A stretch of 64,000 bases of DNA. It comes from an alpha proteobacterium AAP38. Its GTDB lineage: Bacteria > Pseudomonadota > Alphaproteobacteria > Azospirillales > Azospirillaceae. The stretch is taken from positions 62,001 through 126,000 of the forward strand of contig LJHR01000023.1 of assembly GCA_001296005.1 (NCBI GenBank), in the 5' to 3' direction. The notes under the pieces were generated by a model. That model saw only the letters and a list, made by a program, of their open reading frames with translations, did not search any database and had not been told where the DNA came from. Positions 1 through 10,066 of this stretch are shown one piece after another. How positions within the stretch are numbered: the stretch's first letter is position 1; each line of letters starts with the position of its first letter. Position numbers and translations under genes: made by a program.

Positions 1-1
1 C

Positions 2-2746
2 GAGCAGGCGCGCGATGAGCGGCTGGAGCAGATCCAGGATTTCTATAATGCCCGCCGCACCATGGTGGAGGCGGAGAAGAAATCCGGCAATCCGGCCTAT
101 AAGCCCATCCCCCCTTCCCTGCTGTTCCTGGATGGTGACACGTTCGACCGGCATCTGGCCGTGCGCGCGGTGGCGCAACTGTCGCCCTTCGCGGCGATTG
201 AGGGGGAGACATCCAACAAGGACATGGTGGATGGCGGCGGGCGCAAGGGCCGCGATTTTGCCGATGCCCGCGTGCAGTCCGGCGTCAATGTCTATGACGT
301 TCTGCGCGAGCATATCGAGGCGCTGACCCGCGACGGCCGCACCCCCGTCATCGCCGGCTACACGACCGGATCCCGCGACCGTCTGCTGTCGGTGCTGAAA
401 GAACATGGGCTGACACGGCTGAAGGCCGTGGATGCCTGGGCCGATCTTCTGACGCTGGACAAGGGGACCGCGGCGCTGATCGTCCTGCCGCTGGACCATG
501 GCTTCACGGCCCCCGGTCTGGCCGTCATCACCGAACAGGATATCCTGGGCGACCGTCTGGTCCGCGCCGGGTCAAAGAAGAAGCGCCGCAACGCCAATTT
601 CATTGCGGAAGCCGCATCGCTGAACCCCGGCGACTTCGTCGTCCATATCGATCATGGCATCGGCAAATATGATGGTCTGGAGACGCTGACCGTTGGCGGC
701 GCGCCCCATGATTGCCTGCGCCTCATCTATGATGGCGGCGACAAACTGTATGTGCCGGTGGAGAATATCGAGGTCCTGTCCCGCTATGGCAGCGAGGAGG
801 CGGGCGCTACGCTGGACAAGCTGGGCGGGGTTGGCTGGCAATCGCGCAAGGCCCGCGTCAAGCGCCGTCTGAAGGACATGGCCGACGCCCTGCTGCGCAT
901 CGCCGCCGAACGCGCCCTGCGCCGGGCCGATGCCGTGCCGATCCCTGATGGCGCCTGGGACGAGTTCTGCGCCCGTTTCCCCTATGCGGAGACGGACGAC
1001 CAGTTGCGGGCCATCGATGATGTGATCGAGGATATGGGATCGGGTAAGCCGATGGACCGCCTGATCTGCGGCGATGTCGGCTTTGGCAAGACGGAGGTGG
1101 CGCTGCGTGCCGCCTTCCTGGCCGTCATGGCGGGCCGTCAGGTGGCGGTGGTGGTGCCGACCACCCTGCTGGCGCGGCAGCATTCCCGCACCTTCGAGGC
1201 GCGGTTTGCCGGCCTGCCGGTGCGTATCGGCCAATTGTCGCGCATGGTGACCACGAAGGACGCCAACCTGACCAAGCAGGGTGTGTCCGACGGCACCGTC
1301 GATATCGTCATCGGCACCCATGCCTTGCTGGGCAAAAGCCTGGATTTCAAGCGCCTGGGCCTGGTCATCGTGGACGAGGAACAGCATTTCGGCGTGAAGC
1401 AGAAGGAGCGGCTGAAGGAGCTGCGCACCGATGTGCATGTGCTGACCCTGTCGGCCACGCCGATCCCGCGCACCCTGCAACTGGCCCTGTCGGGTGTGCG
1501 CGAATTGTCGGTGATCGCCACACCGCCCGTCGACCGTCTGGCCGTGCGCACCTTCGTCCTGCCCTTCGATCCCGTGGTGATCCGCGAGGCGATCCTGCGC
1601 GAACATCACCGGGGCGGGCAGAGCTTCTATGTCTGCCCACGCCTGGAGGATCTGGAGAAGGTGCGCGTCCGGCTGGAAGAACTGGTGCCGGAGGTGAAGC
1701 TGATCACCGCCCATGGCCAGATGGCGGCGACGGAGTTGGAGGACGTGATGACGGCCTTCGACGATGGCAAATATGACGTGCTGCTGGCCACCAACATCAT
1801 TGAAAGCGGTCTGGACATTCCGCGCGCCAACACCATGATCGTCCACCGCGCCGACCTGTTCGGTCTGGCGCAGCTTTACCAGATCCGGGGCCGCGTGGGC
1901 CGGTCCAAGGTGCGCGGCTATGCCTATCTGACTTATCAGCCCAAGACAGTTTTGTCAGCCACGGCGCAGCAGCGCCTGCATGTGCTGGAAACGCTGGACA
2001 GCCTGGGCGCGGGCTTCCAACTGGCCAGCCACGACATGGATATCCGTGGGGCTGGCAATCTGCTGGGCGAGGAACAATCGGGCCAGATCCGTGAGGTCGG
2101 CGTGGAACTGTACCAGCAGATGCTGGAAGAGGCGGTGGAGGCGGCACGCGGCGGCCTGTCGGACCTGCAGGTGGCAGAGGATGCCTGGTCGCCGCAGATC
2201 GCGCTGGGCATGCCGGTACTGATCCCCGAAAGCTATGTCCCCGATCTGGGCGTACGCCTGACCCTCTACCGTCGCCTGTCCGACCTGGACAGCAAGGAGG
2301 AGGTGGAGGCGTTCGGCGTGGAACTGATCGACCGGTTCGGCAAGATGCCGCCGGAGGTCGATAATCTGCTGCGCCTGATGGAGATCAAGCGCCTGTGCCG
2401 GGAGGCGGGTGTTTCCAATCTGGATGCGGGGCCGAAGGGGGCCACCGTCGGCTTCCGCAACAACAGCTTCAAAAATCCGGCCAAGCTGGTGGAATTCATC
2501 CAGAAGCAGGCGGGCACGGCCAAGCTGCGGCCCACAGACCATAAGCTGGTCTTCCTGCGTCCCTGGGATTCAGACGAAACCCGTATGGCCGGCGCACGCA
2601 CCCTGATGCAGGCGCTGGCCCAGATGGCCGCAGGAGAGAGGGTGACGGCCGATCTTCCGCCCCCTCCGCCGCCACCTCCCCCACCCCCGCCGCCAAAACC
2701 ATTGGTCAAGCGCCCGCCGTTCGGTGCGGCCAAGCGGCGCTGGTGA
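2..2746 (+). CDS. mfd: transcription-repair coupling factor Mfd (5' part cut by the window edge)
   Basis: Superfamily 2 DNA translocase that removes stalled RNA polymerase from lesions and recruits UvrA. The reading frame is open from the first bases, so the amino-terminal UvrB-like domains begin upstream. Seen in order: the CarD-like RNA-polymerase interaction region (GDFVVHIDHGIGKYDG), Walker A (GDVGFGKTE), the DEEQ box (VVDEEQHFG), the SATPIPRT motif, and helicase motifs V and VI (ESGLDIPRAN, QIRGRVGRS), followed by the carboxy-terminal TRCF domain. The protein ends in an unusual tail of 13 consecutive prolines followed by a short basic end. The identification is certain; only the length of the missing amino-terminal part is unknown. 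Confidence 0.97.
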   Translation, partial: EQARDERLEQIQDFYNARRTMVEAEKKSGNPAYKPIPPSLLFLDGDTFDRHLAVRAVAQLSPFAAIEGETSNKDMVDGGGRKGRDFADARVQSGVNVYDVLREHIEALTRDGRTPVIAGYTTGSRDRLLSVLKEHGLTRLKAVDAWADLLTLDKGTAALIVLPLDHGFTAPGLAVITEQDILGDRLVRAGSKKKRRNANFIAEAASLNPGDFVVHIDHGIGKYDGLETLTVGGAPHDCLRLIYDGGDKLYVPVENIEVLSRYGSEEAGATLDKLGGVGWQSRKARVKRRLKDMADALLRIAAERALRRADAVPIPDGAWDEFCARFPYAETDDQLRAIDDVIEDMGSGKPMDRLICGDVGFGKTEVALRAAFLAVMAGRQVAVVVPTTLLARQHSRTFEARFAGLPVRIGQLSRMVTTKDANLTKQGVSDGTVDIVIGTHALLGKSLDFKRLGLVIVDEEQHFGVKQKERLKELRTDVHVLTLSATPIPRTLQLALSGVRELSVIATPPVDRLAVRTFVLPFDPVVIREAILREHHRGGQSFYVCPRLEDLEKVRVRLEELVPEVKLITAHGQMAATELEDVMTAFDDGKYDVLLATNIIESGLDIPRANTMIVHRADLFGLAQLYQIRGRVGRSKVRGYAYLTYQPKTVLSATAQQRLHVLETLDSLGAGFQLASHDMDIRGAGNLLGEEQSGQIREVGVELYQQMLEEAVEAARGGLSDLQVAEDAWSPQIALGMPVLIPESYVPDLGVRLTLYRRLSDLDSKEEVEAFGVELIDRFGKMPPEVDNLLRLMEIKRLCREAGVSNLDAGPKGATVGFRNNSFKNPAKLVEFIQKQAGTAKLRPTDHKLVFLRPWDSDETRMAGARTLMQALAQMAAGERVTADLPPPPPPPPPPPPPKPLVKRPPFGAAKRRW

Positions 2747-2769
2747 TCGGGGATATGCAAGGAGAAAGG

Positions 2770-2857
2770 TGGCGGAAGCGGTGGGATTCGAACCCACGGT
2801 GAGTTGCCCCACGGCGGTTTTCAAGACCGCTGCCTTAAACCACTCGGCCACACTTCC
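2770..2857 (-). tRNA. tRNA-Ser (anticodon UGA)
   Basis: On the minus strand the sequence folds as a class II tRNA. The acceptor arms GGAAGTG and CGCTTCC pair fully with one G-U. A five-pair anticodon stem GCGGT/ACCGC encloses the loop CTTGAAA, with anticodon TGA (complement of 2821-2823). There is a long variable arm and the T-loop GGTTCGAATCC. The discriminator base is G and the CCA end is encoded at 2772-2770. It lies just downstream of mfd in the opposite orientation. Confidence 0.96.
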
Positions 2858-3053
2858 GTCAGGCACACGCCTAGCCGAAACGCGCGGCAGGGGCAAGTCC
2901 CCTGTCGCGTTCGCACGGGAAATCGACATAAAGCCCTGATATGCTGCTAGCATTGCTGACGCAGACGCTTTGCCGCGAGACTGTTGGTTAACGTTGCGTT
3001 TAGACTTGGTTACGCATAGTGCGCGACAGGTTCGCAGGGAAGGTTGTGCATTC

Positions 3054-5450
3054 ATGGGTGGTGATGACGCGGATGACCTGTTCGCCCCGGAAGATGATGA
3101 TGCGCTGTTCGGCGCGTCAGATGGCGTGAACGCCGCGGCCCCTGCCCCCCCGCCGCCTCTGCCGCCCTGGCCCGTCCTGGTCGTTGATGACGATGAGGAA
3201 GTGCACATCATGACGCGGCTGGTCCTGTCCAAGCTGCGTTACAAGGACCGCCCGCTTGAATTGCTGACCGCACGGTCGGGGAATGAGGCGGATGATGTCT
3301 TCCGCCGGCGCGAGGATATTGCCGTCGCCCTGCTGGACATCGTGATGGAGACGGATGATGCCGGCCTGCGCCTGGCGCGCCGCATCCGTGAGGAGTTTGC
3401 CAATACCGATACGCGCCTGATTCTGCGCACCGGTCAGCCGGGCCAGGCCCCCGTGCGGGATGTTATCGTCAATTATGACATCAACGACTATAAGTCGAAG
3501 ACCGAGCTGACCTCGGAAAAGCTGTTCATCACCATCATCACGGGCCTGCGGTCCTATGACAATATCCGCAGCGCCCGCATGGCCGAAAGCGCGTCGAAGC
3601 TGAAATCCAGCTTCCTGGCAGCCATGAGCCATGAAATTCGCACGCCCATGAACGGGGTGCTGGGTATGCTGGAACTGCTGGGCCATACGCCGCTGGATGC
3701 CGATCAGCGCGACATGCTGCTGACGGCGCAGGATTCGGCGGGCGCCCTGCTGCGCATTATCGACGATATCCTGGATTTCTCGAAGATCGAGGCCGGTCGC
3801 ATGGATATCGACCGGCATCCGGTCGATATCGGCACCATCATGGAGGGGGTGGCCGACACGCTGGCCCCGGCGGCGCGCAAGAAGGGCCTGTCCTTCGATC
3901 TGCATGTCGATCCGGCCATTCCGACCGCGCTGATGGGTGATCCGGTGCGGCTGCGCCAGATCCTGTTCAACCTGACCGGCAACGCCATCAAGTTCACCGA
4001 ACAGGGCGGTGTCATGGTCCGGGCGGAACGTCACCCCGACGCAGCCCCCGGCGTGGCCCGCATCCGTGTGGCCGTCACCGATACCGGCATCGGCATCGCA
4101 CCGGATCAGCAGACCAAACTGTTCCAACCCTTTGCCCAGGCGGAAGTATCGACCAGCCGCCGCTTCGGTGGTACCGGCCTGGGCCTGTCCATCAGCCGCC
4201 GCCTGATCGAACTGATGAAGGGCCATATCGGGCTGGACAGTGTGCCAGGCCATGGCTCTACCTTCTGGTTCACGCTGGATCTGGAAGTGTCCGATCAGGG
4301 GGCATCGGATGCGGCAGGTTCTGCTGATATTGCCGGCCTGCATGTCGCACTCGATATCGCCGAACCGGAACTGGCGCAGACGGTCAGCGCCTATCTGGTG
4401 CAGGCGGGTGCGGTGCCCATGGATGCAGGCGCGCCATCGGCGGATCTGGTCATCTGTGCCGGGCGCAGCGGTGCCCCCTGGCCGGTGCCGGAGGGGCCCC
4501 TGCCCGCCGTCGTGATTGCCGATGCGGATTCGCGCCGGTCGGGCGACATTCCAGCGGGAACGCAGCTGGTGGCCCGTCCCCTGCGCCGGTCCGCCTTGTT
4601 CCGGGCCGTTGCCGTCGCCGCCAACCGGTTGGCCGGCGGCACACCGGTCACCGCTTCCGCACCGCGCGCGGCCGTCGTCGCCCCCAGCCCCGAGGAAGCA
4701 GCGGCCCTGGGCCGTCTGATCCTGGTGGCAGAGGATCAGCGCGTGAACCAGATGGTGATCAGCCGCCAGCTGTCGATCCTTGGATTCGCGGTTGAAATCC
4801 ATGCCGACGGGGCGGCGGCACTGGCAGCCTGGCGTCCGGGCGCGCATGGTCTGCTGCTGACCGACTGCAACATGCCTGTGATGGACGGGTATGAATTGAC
4901 CGCCGCCATCCGGGCGCGGGAGGCCGAGGACGGATTGCCGCGTTTGCCCATCATCGCCCTGACGGCCAATGCCATGGCGGGTGAGGATCAGCGCTGCATC
5001 AATGCCGGCATGGATGATTTCCTGTCCAAGCCGCTGGACCTGACACAGCTGGAACGCTGCCTGTCACGCTGGCTGGGAACGGCGGCACAGACAGCGGCAT
5101 CGGCAGCGACCCCGGCGGAAGCCGCAATCTTCGACCCCGCCATGACCATCGATCTGTTCGGCGGCCTGGATGGCGATGCGCGCGGGTTCCTGGCGGAGTT
5201 CACCAGCTCTCTCCACTCCCTGCGGGCAGAGGCGGAGAAGGGCTTTGCCAGCGACGATATGGACGCGGCACGGCGCGGCATTCATGCCCTGGCCGGTGTT
5301 GCGAAGAATGGGGGTGCCCCCGCGCTTGGCGCCCTGGCCGATACTATCGAACGCTCCCTAAAGCAGGGGGACTATGCCGATGCGCGCACAAATGCCCTGA
5401 AAATACCCGGCATGATTGATCGGGTGGTTGCCGCCATCGACGCCTTGTAG
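3054..5450 (+). CDS. soluble hybrid histidine kinase: REC-HisKA-HATPase-REC-HPt
   Basis: 798-residue cytoplasmic phosphorelay kinase with no membrane segment. An acidic and proline-rich leader is followed by a receiver (about 40-160; acidic VVDDDEE, acceptor in LLDIVME near Asp95) of the type seen in front of DUF3369 proteins. Then come a HisKA box ([11 protein letters not shown], His about 193), HATPase boxes ([32 protein letters not shown]), a second receiver (LVAEDQRVNQ, TDCNMPVMDGYE) and a terminal HPt (IHALAGVAKNGGA). The ATG at 3054 is chosen over an upstream TTG because AGGGAAGG lies 10 bases before it and the receiver starts soon after. A stand-alone receiver follows directly and is the probable output. 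The input signal is unknown. Confidence 0.93.
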   Translation: MGGDDADDLFAPEDDDALFGASDGVNAAAPAPPPPLPPWPVLVVDDDEEVHIMTRLVLSKLRYKDRPLELLTARSGNEADDVFRRREDIAVALLDIVMETDDAGLRLARRIREEFANTDTRLILRTGQPGQAPVRDVIVNYDINDYKSKTELTSEKLFITIITGLRSYDNIRSARMAESASKLKSSFLAAMSHEIRTPMNGVLGMLELLGHTPLDADQRDMLLTAQDSAGALLRIIDDILDFSKIEAGRMDIDRHPVDIGTIMEGVADTLAPAARKKGLSFDLHVDPAIPTALMGDPVRLRQILFNLTGNAIKFTEQGGVMVRAERHPDAAPGVARIRVAVTDTGIGIAPDQQTKLFQPFAQAEVSTSRRFGGTGLGLSISRRLIELMKGHIGLDSVPGHGSTFWFTLDLEVSDQGASDAAGSADIAGLHVALDIAEPELAQTVSAYLVQAGAVPMDAGAPSADLVICAGRSGAPWPVPEGPLPAVVIADADSRRSGDIPAGTQLVARPLRRSALFRAVAVAANRLAGGTPVTASAPRAAVVAPSPEEAAALGRLILVAEDQRVNQMVISRQLSILGFAVEIHADGAAALAAWRPGAHGLLLTDCNMPVMDGYELTAAIRAREAEDGLPRLPIIALTANAMAGEDQRCINAGMDDFLSKPLDLTQLERCLSRWLGTAAQTAASAATPAEAAIFDPAMTIDLFGGLDGDARGFLAEFTSSLHSLRAEAEKGFASDDMDAARRGIHALAGVAKNGGAPALGALADTIERSLKQGDYADARTNALKIPGMIDRVVAAIDAL

Positions 5451-5513
5451 TCAACTAGGGCGGTACGGGGTCGCAAGAACCCGTATGTATGCGCGTCCAT
5501 GGGGAAAAGTGCG

Positions 5514-5915
5514 ATGGCGGGTTTCAGCAGCTTCAGCCGTATGAATGCCCTGATCGTTGAGGATCAGGCCTTCATCCGGACCGTCGTGTCCCGTATCCTG
5601 AAGCAGCTTGAATTCAATCAGATTTTTGAGGCGGATGAAGGAACCGGCGGCCTGACCCTGGCGCTGGAACGCAAGCCCGACGTGATCATCTGCGATATCG
5701 AGATGGCGCCCATGGACGGGCTGACCTTCCTGCAGCAATTGCGGCAGAAGGAAGAGTTGGGCCGGCGCACACCCGTCATCTTCCTGACCAACCATGCCCA
5801 GAAGGACATGGTGCTGAAGGCCCGTGACCTGGGCGTGAATGCCTTTATCGCCAAACCGGTAACGGTGGTGGGCCTGCGGGAGAAGCTGGCCGTCCTGTTG
5901 AGCAACCGGCGATGA
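5514..5915 (+). CDS. stand-alone CheY-like response regulator
   Basis: Single receiver domain, 133 residues, with no output domain. The acidic pair is in LIVEDQAF, the phospho-acceptor Asp in IICDIEMAPMDG, the switch Thr in FLTNHAQ and the conserved Lys in FIAKP. GGGGA at 5501-5505 fits the ATG at 5514 better than the one at 5499. It follows the soluble hybrid kinase by about 60 bases and overlaps the next gene by ATGA, so it is probably co-transcribed with that kinase. It resembles the receiver at 9587 and the two may be parallel outputs. The target is unknown. Confidence 0.9.
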   Translation: MAGFSSFSRMNALIVEDQAFIRTVVSRILKQLEFNQIFEADEGTGGLTLALERKPDVIICDIEMAPMDGLTFLQQLRQKEELGRRTPVIFLTNHAQKDMVLKARDLGVNAFIAKPVTVVGLREKLAVLLSNRR

Positions 5916-6364
5916 ATAGTGAACTGAATTTTTGCTGGCAGCGGTTCGACGATTTCGACATCGCCGGCCTCTACGCCATGCTGCGCTTCCGCCAGGATGT
6001 ATTCATCGTGGAGCAGCAGTCGCCCTATCCCGACCTGGACGGGCTGGACCCGTTTTGTCAGCATCTGCTGATCACCGATCCGGCAGGTGCGCTTGTCGCC
6101 TATCTGCGCGCCCGTGGCCCAGATGGCGACAGCCCGGCCTTCATCGGGCGTATCGTAGTGGGGCCGGCGGGGCGCGGCACGGGGCTTGGCAGGCGACTGG
6201 TTCAAGAAGGGCTGGACTTCATGGACCGGACTTGGCCGGGGCAACCGATTGAGATTGGCGCGCAGCAGCACCTGGCGGACTTCTATGCCGGTTTCGGTTT
6301 TGTCGCCGAAGGGCCGCCCTATGATGATGGTGGCATCCCGCATGTGACCATGTGGCGTCGGTAA
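5912..6364 (+). CDS. GNAT N-acetyltransferase, ElaA family
   Basis: 150-residue acetyltransferase of the ElaA type. The family hallmark near the amino end (LYAMLRFRQDVFIVEQ, then YPDLDGLDPFCQHL) is present. The acetyl-CoA loop appears as IGRIVVGPAGRGTGLGRRLV, and the end (HLADFYAGFGF, then GIPHVTMWR) matches the family. The start overlaps the stop of the receiver gene by ATGA, suggesting translational coupling. The substrate of ElaA proteins is not known. Family assignment is firm; function remains general. Confidence 0.92.
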   Translation: MNSELNFCWQRFDDFDIAGLYAMLRFRQDVFIVEQQSPYPDLDGLDPFCQHLLITDPAGALVAYLRARGPDGDSPAFIGRIVVGPAGRGTGLGRRLVQEGLDFMDRTWPGQPIEIGAQQHLADFYAGFGFVAEGPPYDDGGIPHVTMWRR

Positions 6365-6396
6365 ACAGAACGCCTGGTTGAATCTTCGCGATTTTT

Positions 6397-9300
6397 ATGG
6401 TCCGTTCACTATCGAAGATAGAGAACGGGGCGCGGGACGTGCGAATACCGGTACGGCATCTCCTGTTTTACGTGGCGGCCATTGCCGCCGTCGTCACCTT
6501 CCTTTGGCTGCAGGTGGCAGAAGCCAACCAGCGCCTTGAGGAACAGCGGCAGACGGCCCGCGTGGACGTGACCCGCCGTGTGGAACAGGCGGTCGGCACG
6601 GCGCTGGATTTCTTGGAACTGATGCATGCACAGATGGAGGAAGGGCTGGTCAAGGCGGTGCCGGGCGCCCCGCCCACCCCGCTGCGCCGTGCCCTGCAGG
6701 CGGGCGAGGATGGCTCCTACCATCTGGACAATCCGCCCAGCCCCTATGAGCGCGATCTGGTCGGCAATATGACGGGTCTGGGCGGGCTGAACAGCCGCGG
6801 TCCGGATTTTGAGGCGGAGATGGAGGCAGCACTATCGCTGCACACTGCCTTCGCCCAGGCGCAGCGCCGGCTGCCCAATATCCCCTGGGTGTATTACATC
6901 TCCGCGAGCCGGTTCAGCTTTGTCTATCCTTATGTCGCGTCGACGGAACTGACCTTCGCGGATAAAGACCTGGAGATGGAGTATTTCCAGGCCTCGCTGC
7001 CCGCCAACAACCCATCGGGGGAGCTGTTCTTCTCCAAACTTTATGAGGATGATGGCGGCAAGGGCATGATGGCCACCATCGGCATGCCCGTCTATCAGGG
7101 CGAGCGGCATCTGGGCGTGGTCGCCCTGGATATGACGGTCGGCTATCTCTCCTCCCTGCTGGATGGGTTTCCGGCGGGGTTCGGCACGCTGGCGCTGGTG
7201 GCGCCCGACGGGCAGGTCATCGGCGTGTCGCACGGCGAGGGGCGTCGGCATCCGCCAGAGGCCGCCTTGAAGGCCGCCATCGAAGAGACGATCAGCCGCG
7301 ACGGCCAGATGCGTCTGGAGAAGGATGGCTGGACCTTCACCAGCCATATCCTGCGCAAATCGCCCTGGCGCATGGTGATGGCGCAGGATGGCACGGGCCA
7401 TCTGCACGCCGTCATGCGGGAAAGCACGCCACCCATCCTGGTGGCGCTGCTGCTGCTGGGACTGATCGGCGGCATGGAGTTCCGCCGCCGCACCGATGCC
7501 CGCATCCGAAAACAGTCGGATATCCTGGCCGCCACGAACCTGGACCTTGCCCGCGCACGGGACGAGGCCGAACAGGCCACCCGTGCCAAATCCACCTTCC
7601 TGGCCACCATGAGCCACGAAATCCGCACGCCCATGAATGGCGTGCTGGCCATGGCGGAAATGCTGGCCGATACCCCGCTGAACGAGGATCAGCAGGGCAT
7701 GGTGAAGGTGGTGCGCGACAGCGGCGGCGCACTGCTGACCATCATCAACGATATCCTGGACTTCTCGAAGATCGAGGCCGGCAAGCTGGATATCGAATGG
7801 ATCGATACCGACATCCTGTCCCTGGCCGAGGGGGTGGGCGATCTTCTGGCCCGCCGGGCGGAGGAAAAGAGCCTGGCCCTGACCATTGATGTCGATCCTG
7901 CCCTACCCCGCCATCTGGTGGCCGATCCCACGCGCCTGCGTCAGGTCCTGCTCAACCTGACGGGCAATGCCATCAAGTTCACCGAACATGGTGGCGTCAC
8001 CGTCCGCCTGAACCGCTTGTCCGAAGGGGAAGACGGTAAGATCGGCCTGCGGGCAGAGATTGTGGATACGGGCATCGGCCTGACGCCCGATCAGCAGGCC
8101 AAACTGTTCCAGCCCTTCGCCCAGGCCGACGGGTCAACGGCGCGCCGCTTTGGCGGGACGGGCCTTGGCCTGTCCATCTGCCGCCGTCTGGTCGAACTGA
8201 TGGGGGGGACCATCGGTGTCACGTCGGAGGCGGGTGAAGGCTCCACCTTCTGGTTCGAGCTGCACCTGGACGAAGGCCAGGCGGATGAAGGGGCGGCGGA
8301 TGAGCCGTCTCTATGGGGCCTGCGCGTCGCCATTCTGGGCGGTCTTCCGGCAGAACGCGCCAGCCTGACCCGCACCCTGACGGCGCGGGAGGCGGAAATG
8401 GTGGAGATGGCGGACGAGGCATCGGCCCTGACGGCATTGCGTCAGGCCGCCGCCGACGGCATGCATTTCCACGCCATCCTGATCGATGCCTATCCGGGCG
8501 ACGGGGTCGGGCTGGATATCGCCCGCCGGCTGGGGCTGGCAGACGGTACGGGGGGAACGCGCACAGTGCTGATCGCGCCGGTATCGCTGGTTTCCACCCT
8601 GTCGGAGGCGGGCCGTGCCAAGGGTATCTTCGCCGCCATCCCCAAGCCGGTGCGACAGGCCCGCCTGATCAAGGTGGTGGCCGCCGCCGATGGCCGCGCC
8701 TCCCTGGACATCACCGCCACCACGGGCAGCAGCGAGACGGTGTGGCAAGCGCCGGAGATCGACGAGGCGGCGGCCAATGGCGCACTGGTCCTGGTGGTGG
8801 AAGATAATGCCACCAACCAGATCGTCATCCGGCAGGCCATGCGCAAGCTGGGCTTTGCCGCAGAGATCGCGGGTAATGGGCTGGAGGGGCTTGAAGCCTG
8901 GCGCACGGGGCGGTTCGGCGTGGTCGTCACCGATTGCCATATGCCGGAAATGGACGGGTATGACATGACCCGCGCCATCCGGGTGGATGAAGGCGCCGCC
9001 GCCGATGGCCGGCATGTGCCTGTCATCGCGCTTTCCGCCGATGCCGTCAGCGATGCCGCCCAGAAGTGCCGTGATGCCGGCATGGATGATTACCTGACCA
9101 AACCCATCGAGCTGACCAAGCTTGAAGCCGCCATCCTGCGCTGGGCCCCGATAACGGCGGAGATGCGGCGGCGCGTGTCGGCCAAACACGCGCCGCCACT
9201 ATCCCCTGCCCCCACGGTACCCGTCGCCAAGGCCGAAAACGATCCTGCCATCTTTGATGCCAACCGGTTGAAGGAAATGTTCGGGCATCTGGATGCCGAG

Positions 9301-9579
9301 GCCATCGCCCTTCTGGACGAATTCCTGGTACAGGCGGAGGCACGGGCGTCCGCCGTGGAAGAGGCGCTGAACAATGGCGACCTGAAATCCGCCAAGGATG
9401 GTTCCCATTCCCTCAAAGGCTCTGCCAATGGCGTGGGTGCCGTTGCGCTGGGTGACCTGTTCGCGCGGATCGAGGCGGCCCTGAAACAGGGGGACGAGGA
9501 TATGGCTCAGGACCTGCGTTGGAACATCGCGCCGGCCTTTGAGGATCTGCGCCATCAAATCAGACTTGTGAAAGGGTGA
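6397..9579 (+). CDS. membrane hybrid histidine kinase: Cache-HisKA-HATPase-REC-REC-HPt
   Basis: 1060 residues. One membrane helix (about 20-40) precedes a large periplasmic sensor of dCache type containing [14 protein letters not shown] and [12 protein letters not shown] second helix lies near 345-362. The HisKA box is [13 protein letters not shown] (His about 407), with HATPase boxes [14 protein letters not shown] and [13 protein letters not shown] degenerate receiver (about 640-770) lacks the usual acidic pair. It is followed by a complete receiver ([24 protein letters not shown]) and a terminal HPt ([12 protein letters not shown]). The core matches the kinase at 3054, so the two look like paralogues with different inputs. 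Another single receiver follows 7 bases after the stop. A small-molecule ligand is likely but unidentified. Confidence 0.93.
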   Translation: MVRSLSKIENGARDVRIPVRHLLFYVAAIAAVVTFLWLQVAEANQRLEEQRQTARVDVTRRVEQAVGTALDFLELMHAQMEEGLVKAVPGAPPTPLRRALQAGEDGSYHLDNPPSPYERDLVGNMTGLGGLNSRGPDFEAEMEAALSLHTAFAQAQRRLPNIPWVYYISASRFSFVYPYVASTELTFADKDLEMEYFQASLPANNPSGELFFSKLYEDDGGKGMMATIGMPVYQGERHLGVVALDMTVGYLSSLLDGFPAGFGTLALVAPDGQVIGVSHGEGRRHPPEAALKAAIEETISRDGQMRLEKDGWTFTSHILRKSPWRMVMAQDGTGHLHAVMRESTPPILVALLLLGLIGGMEFRRRTDARIRKQSDILAATNLDLARARDEAEQATRAKSTFLATMSHEIRTPMNGVLAMAEMLADTPLNEDQQGMVKVVRDSGGALLTIINDILDFSKIEAGKLDIEWIDTDILSLAEGVGDLLARRAEEKSLALTIDVDPALPRHLVADPTRLRQVLLNLTGNAIKFTEHGGVTVRLNRLSEGEDGKIGLRAEIVDTGIGLTPDQQAKLFQPFAQADGSTARRFGGTGLGLSICRRLVELMGGTIGVTSEAGEGSTFWFELHLDEGQADEGAADEPSLWGLRVAILGGLPAERASLTRTLTAREAEMVEMADEASALTALRQAAADGMHFHAILIDAYPGDGVGLDIARRLGLADGTGGTRTVLIAPVSLVSTLSEAGRAKGIFAAIPKPVRQARLIKVVAAADGRASLDITATTGSSETVWQAPEIDEAAANGALVLVVEDNATNQIVIRQAMRKLGFAAEIAGNGLEGLEAWRTGRFGVVVTDCHMPEMDGYDMTRAIRVDEGAAADGRHVPVIALSADAVSDAAQKCRDAGMDDYLTKPIELTKLEAAILRWAPITAEMRRRVSAKHAPPLSPAPTVPVAKAENDPAIFDANRLKEMFGHLDAEAIALLDEFLVQAEARASAVEEALNNGDLKSAKDGSHSLKGSANGVGAVALGDLFARIEAALKQGDEDMAQDLRWNIAPAFEDLRHQIRLVKG

Positions 9580-9586
9580 CGGCACC

Positions 9587-9994
9587 ATGGCCGATGTGGA
9601 TTTCGCCAAGCTGAAGGTCCTGATTGTCGATGACGATCAGTTCTATCGCGGTATCCTGAAACGGCTGCTGTTTCAGGCGGGCGTGCGCATGATCGCGGAG
9701 GCCGAGAATGGCGAGGCGGCCATCGCCTCCATCACGCGCCTGAAACCAGACGCGGTGTTGTGCGATATCGAGATGGAGCCGGTGAACGGCATCGAGGTTT
9801 TGCAGCGTATCCGTTCCGTTGATATCAAGCATATCGCCACCACCCCCATCGTGATGGTCACCAGCCACGCCACCAGCGATCTGGTGAAACAGGCGGTGCA
9901 GTATCAGGCATCTGGCTATCTGGTGAAGCCGGTATCGCTGACCGACATCCAAAAACGTCTGACGGTGGCCATTCAGACGCGACCGGAAGCGTGA
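9587..9994 (+). CDS. stand-alone CheY-like response regulator
   Basis: 135-residue single receiver. Acidic residues are in LIVDDDQFYRG, the acceptor Asp in VLCDIEMEPVNG, the switch residue in MVTSHAT and the Lys in YLVKPVS. It lies 7 bases behind the Cache hybrid kinase and is almost certainly translated with it, so it is the probable end acceptor of the HPt phosphoryl group. It has no DNA-binding or enzymatic domain, so output must go through protein contacts. Confidence 0.9.
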   Translation: MADVDFAKLKVLIVDDDQFYRGILKRLLFQAGVRMIAEAENGEAAIASITRLKPDAVLCDIEMEPVNGIEVLQRIRSVDIKHIATTPIVMVTSHATSDLVKQAVQYQASGYLVKPVSLTDIQKRLTVAIQTRPEA

Positions 9995-10066
9995 TTGCCC
10001 TTGGCAGAAGGGGGCGGACACACCACATTGCGGGCAAGTTCATGTTCCGACGGGAGAATTGCCCTT

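Noticed and set aside
572-1846. 424-codon open frame antisense to mfd
   Set aside because: It is a shadow of the high-GC codon bias: low-complexity His/Gln/Gly-rich translation, no domain, no ribosome-binding site, opposite a certain gene.
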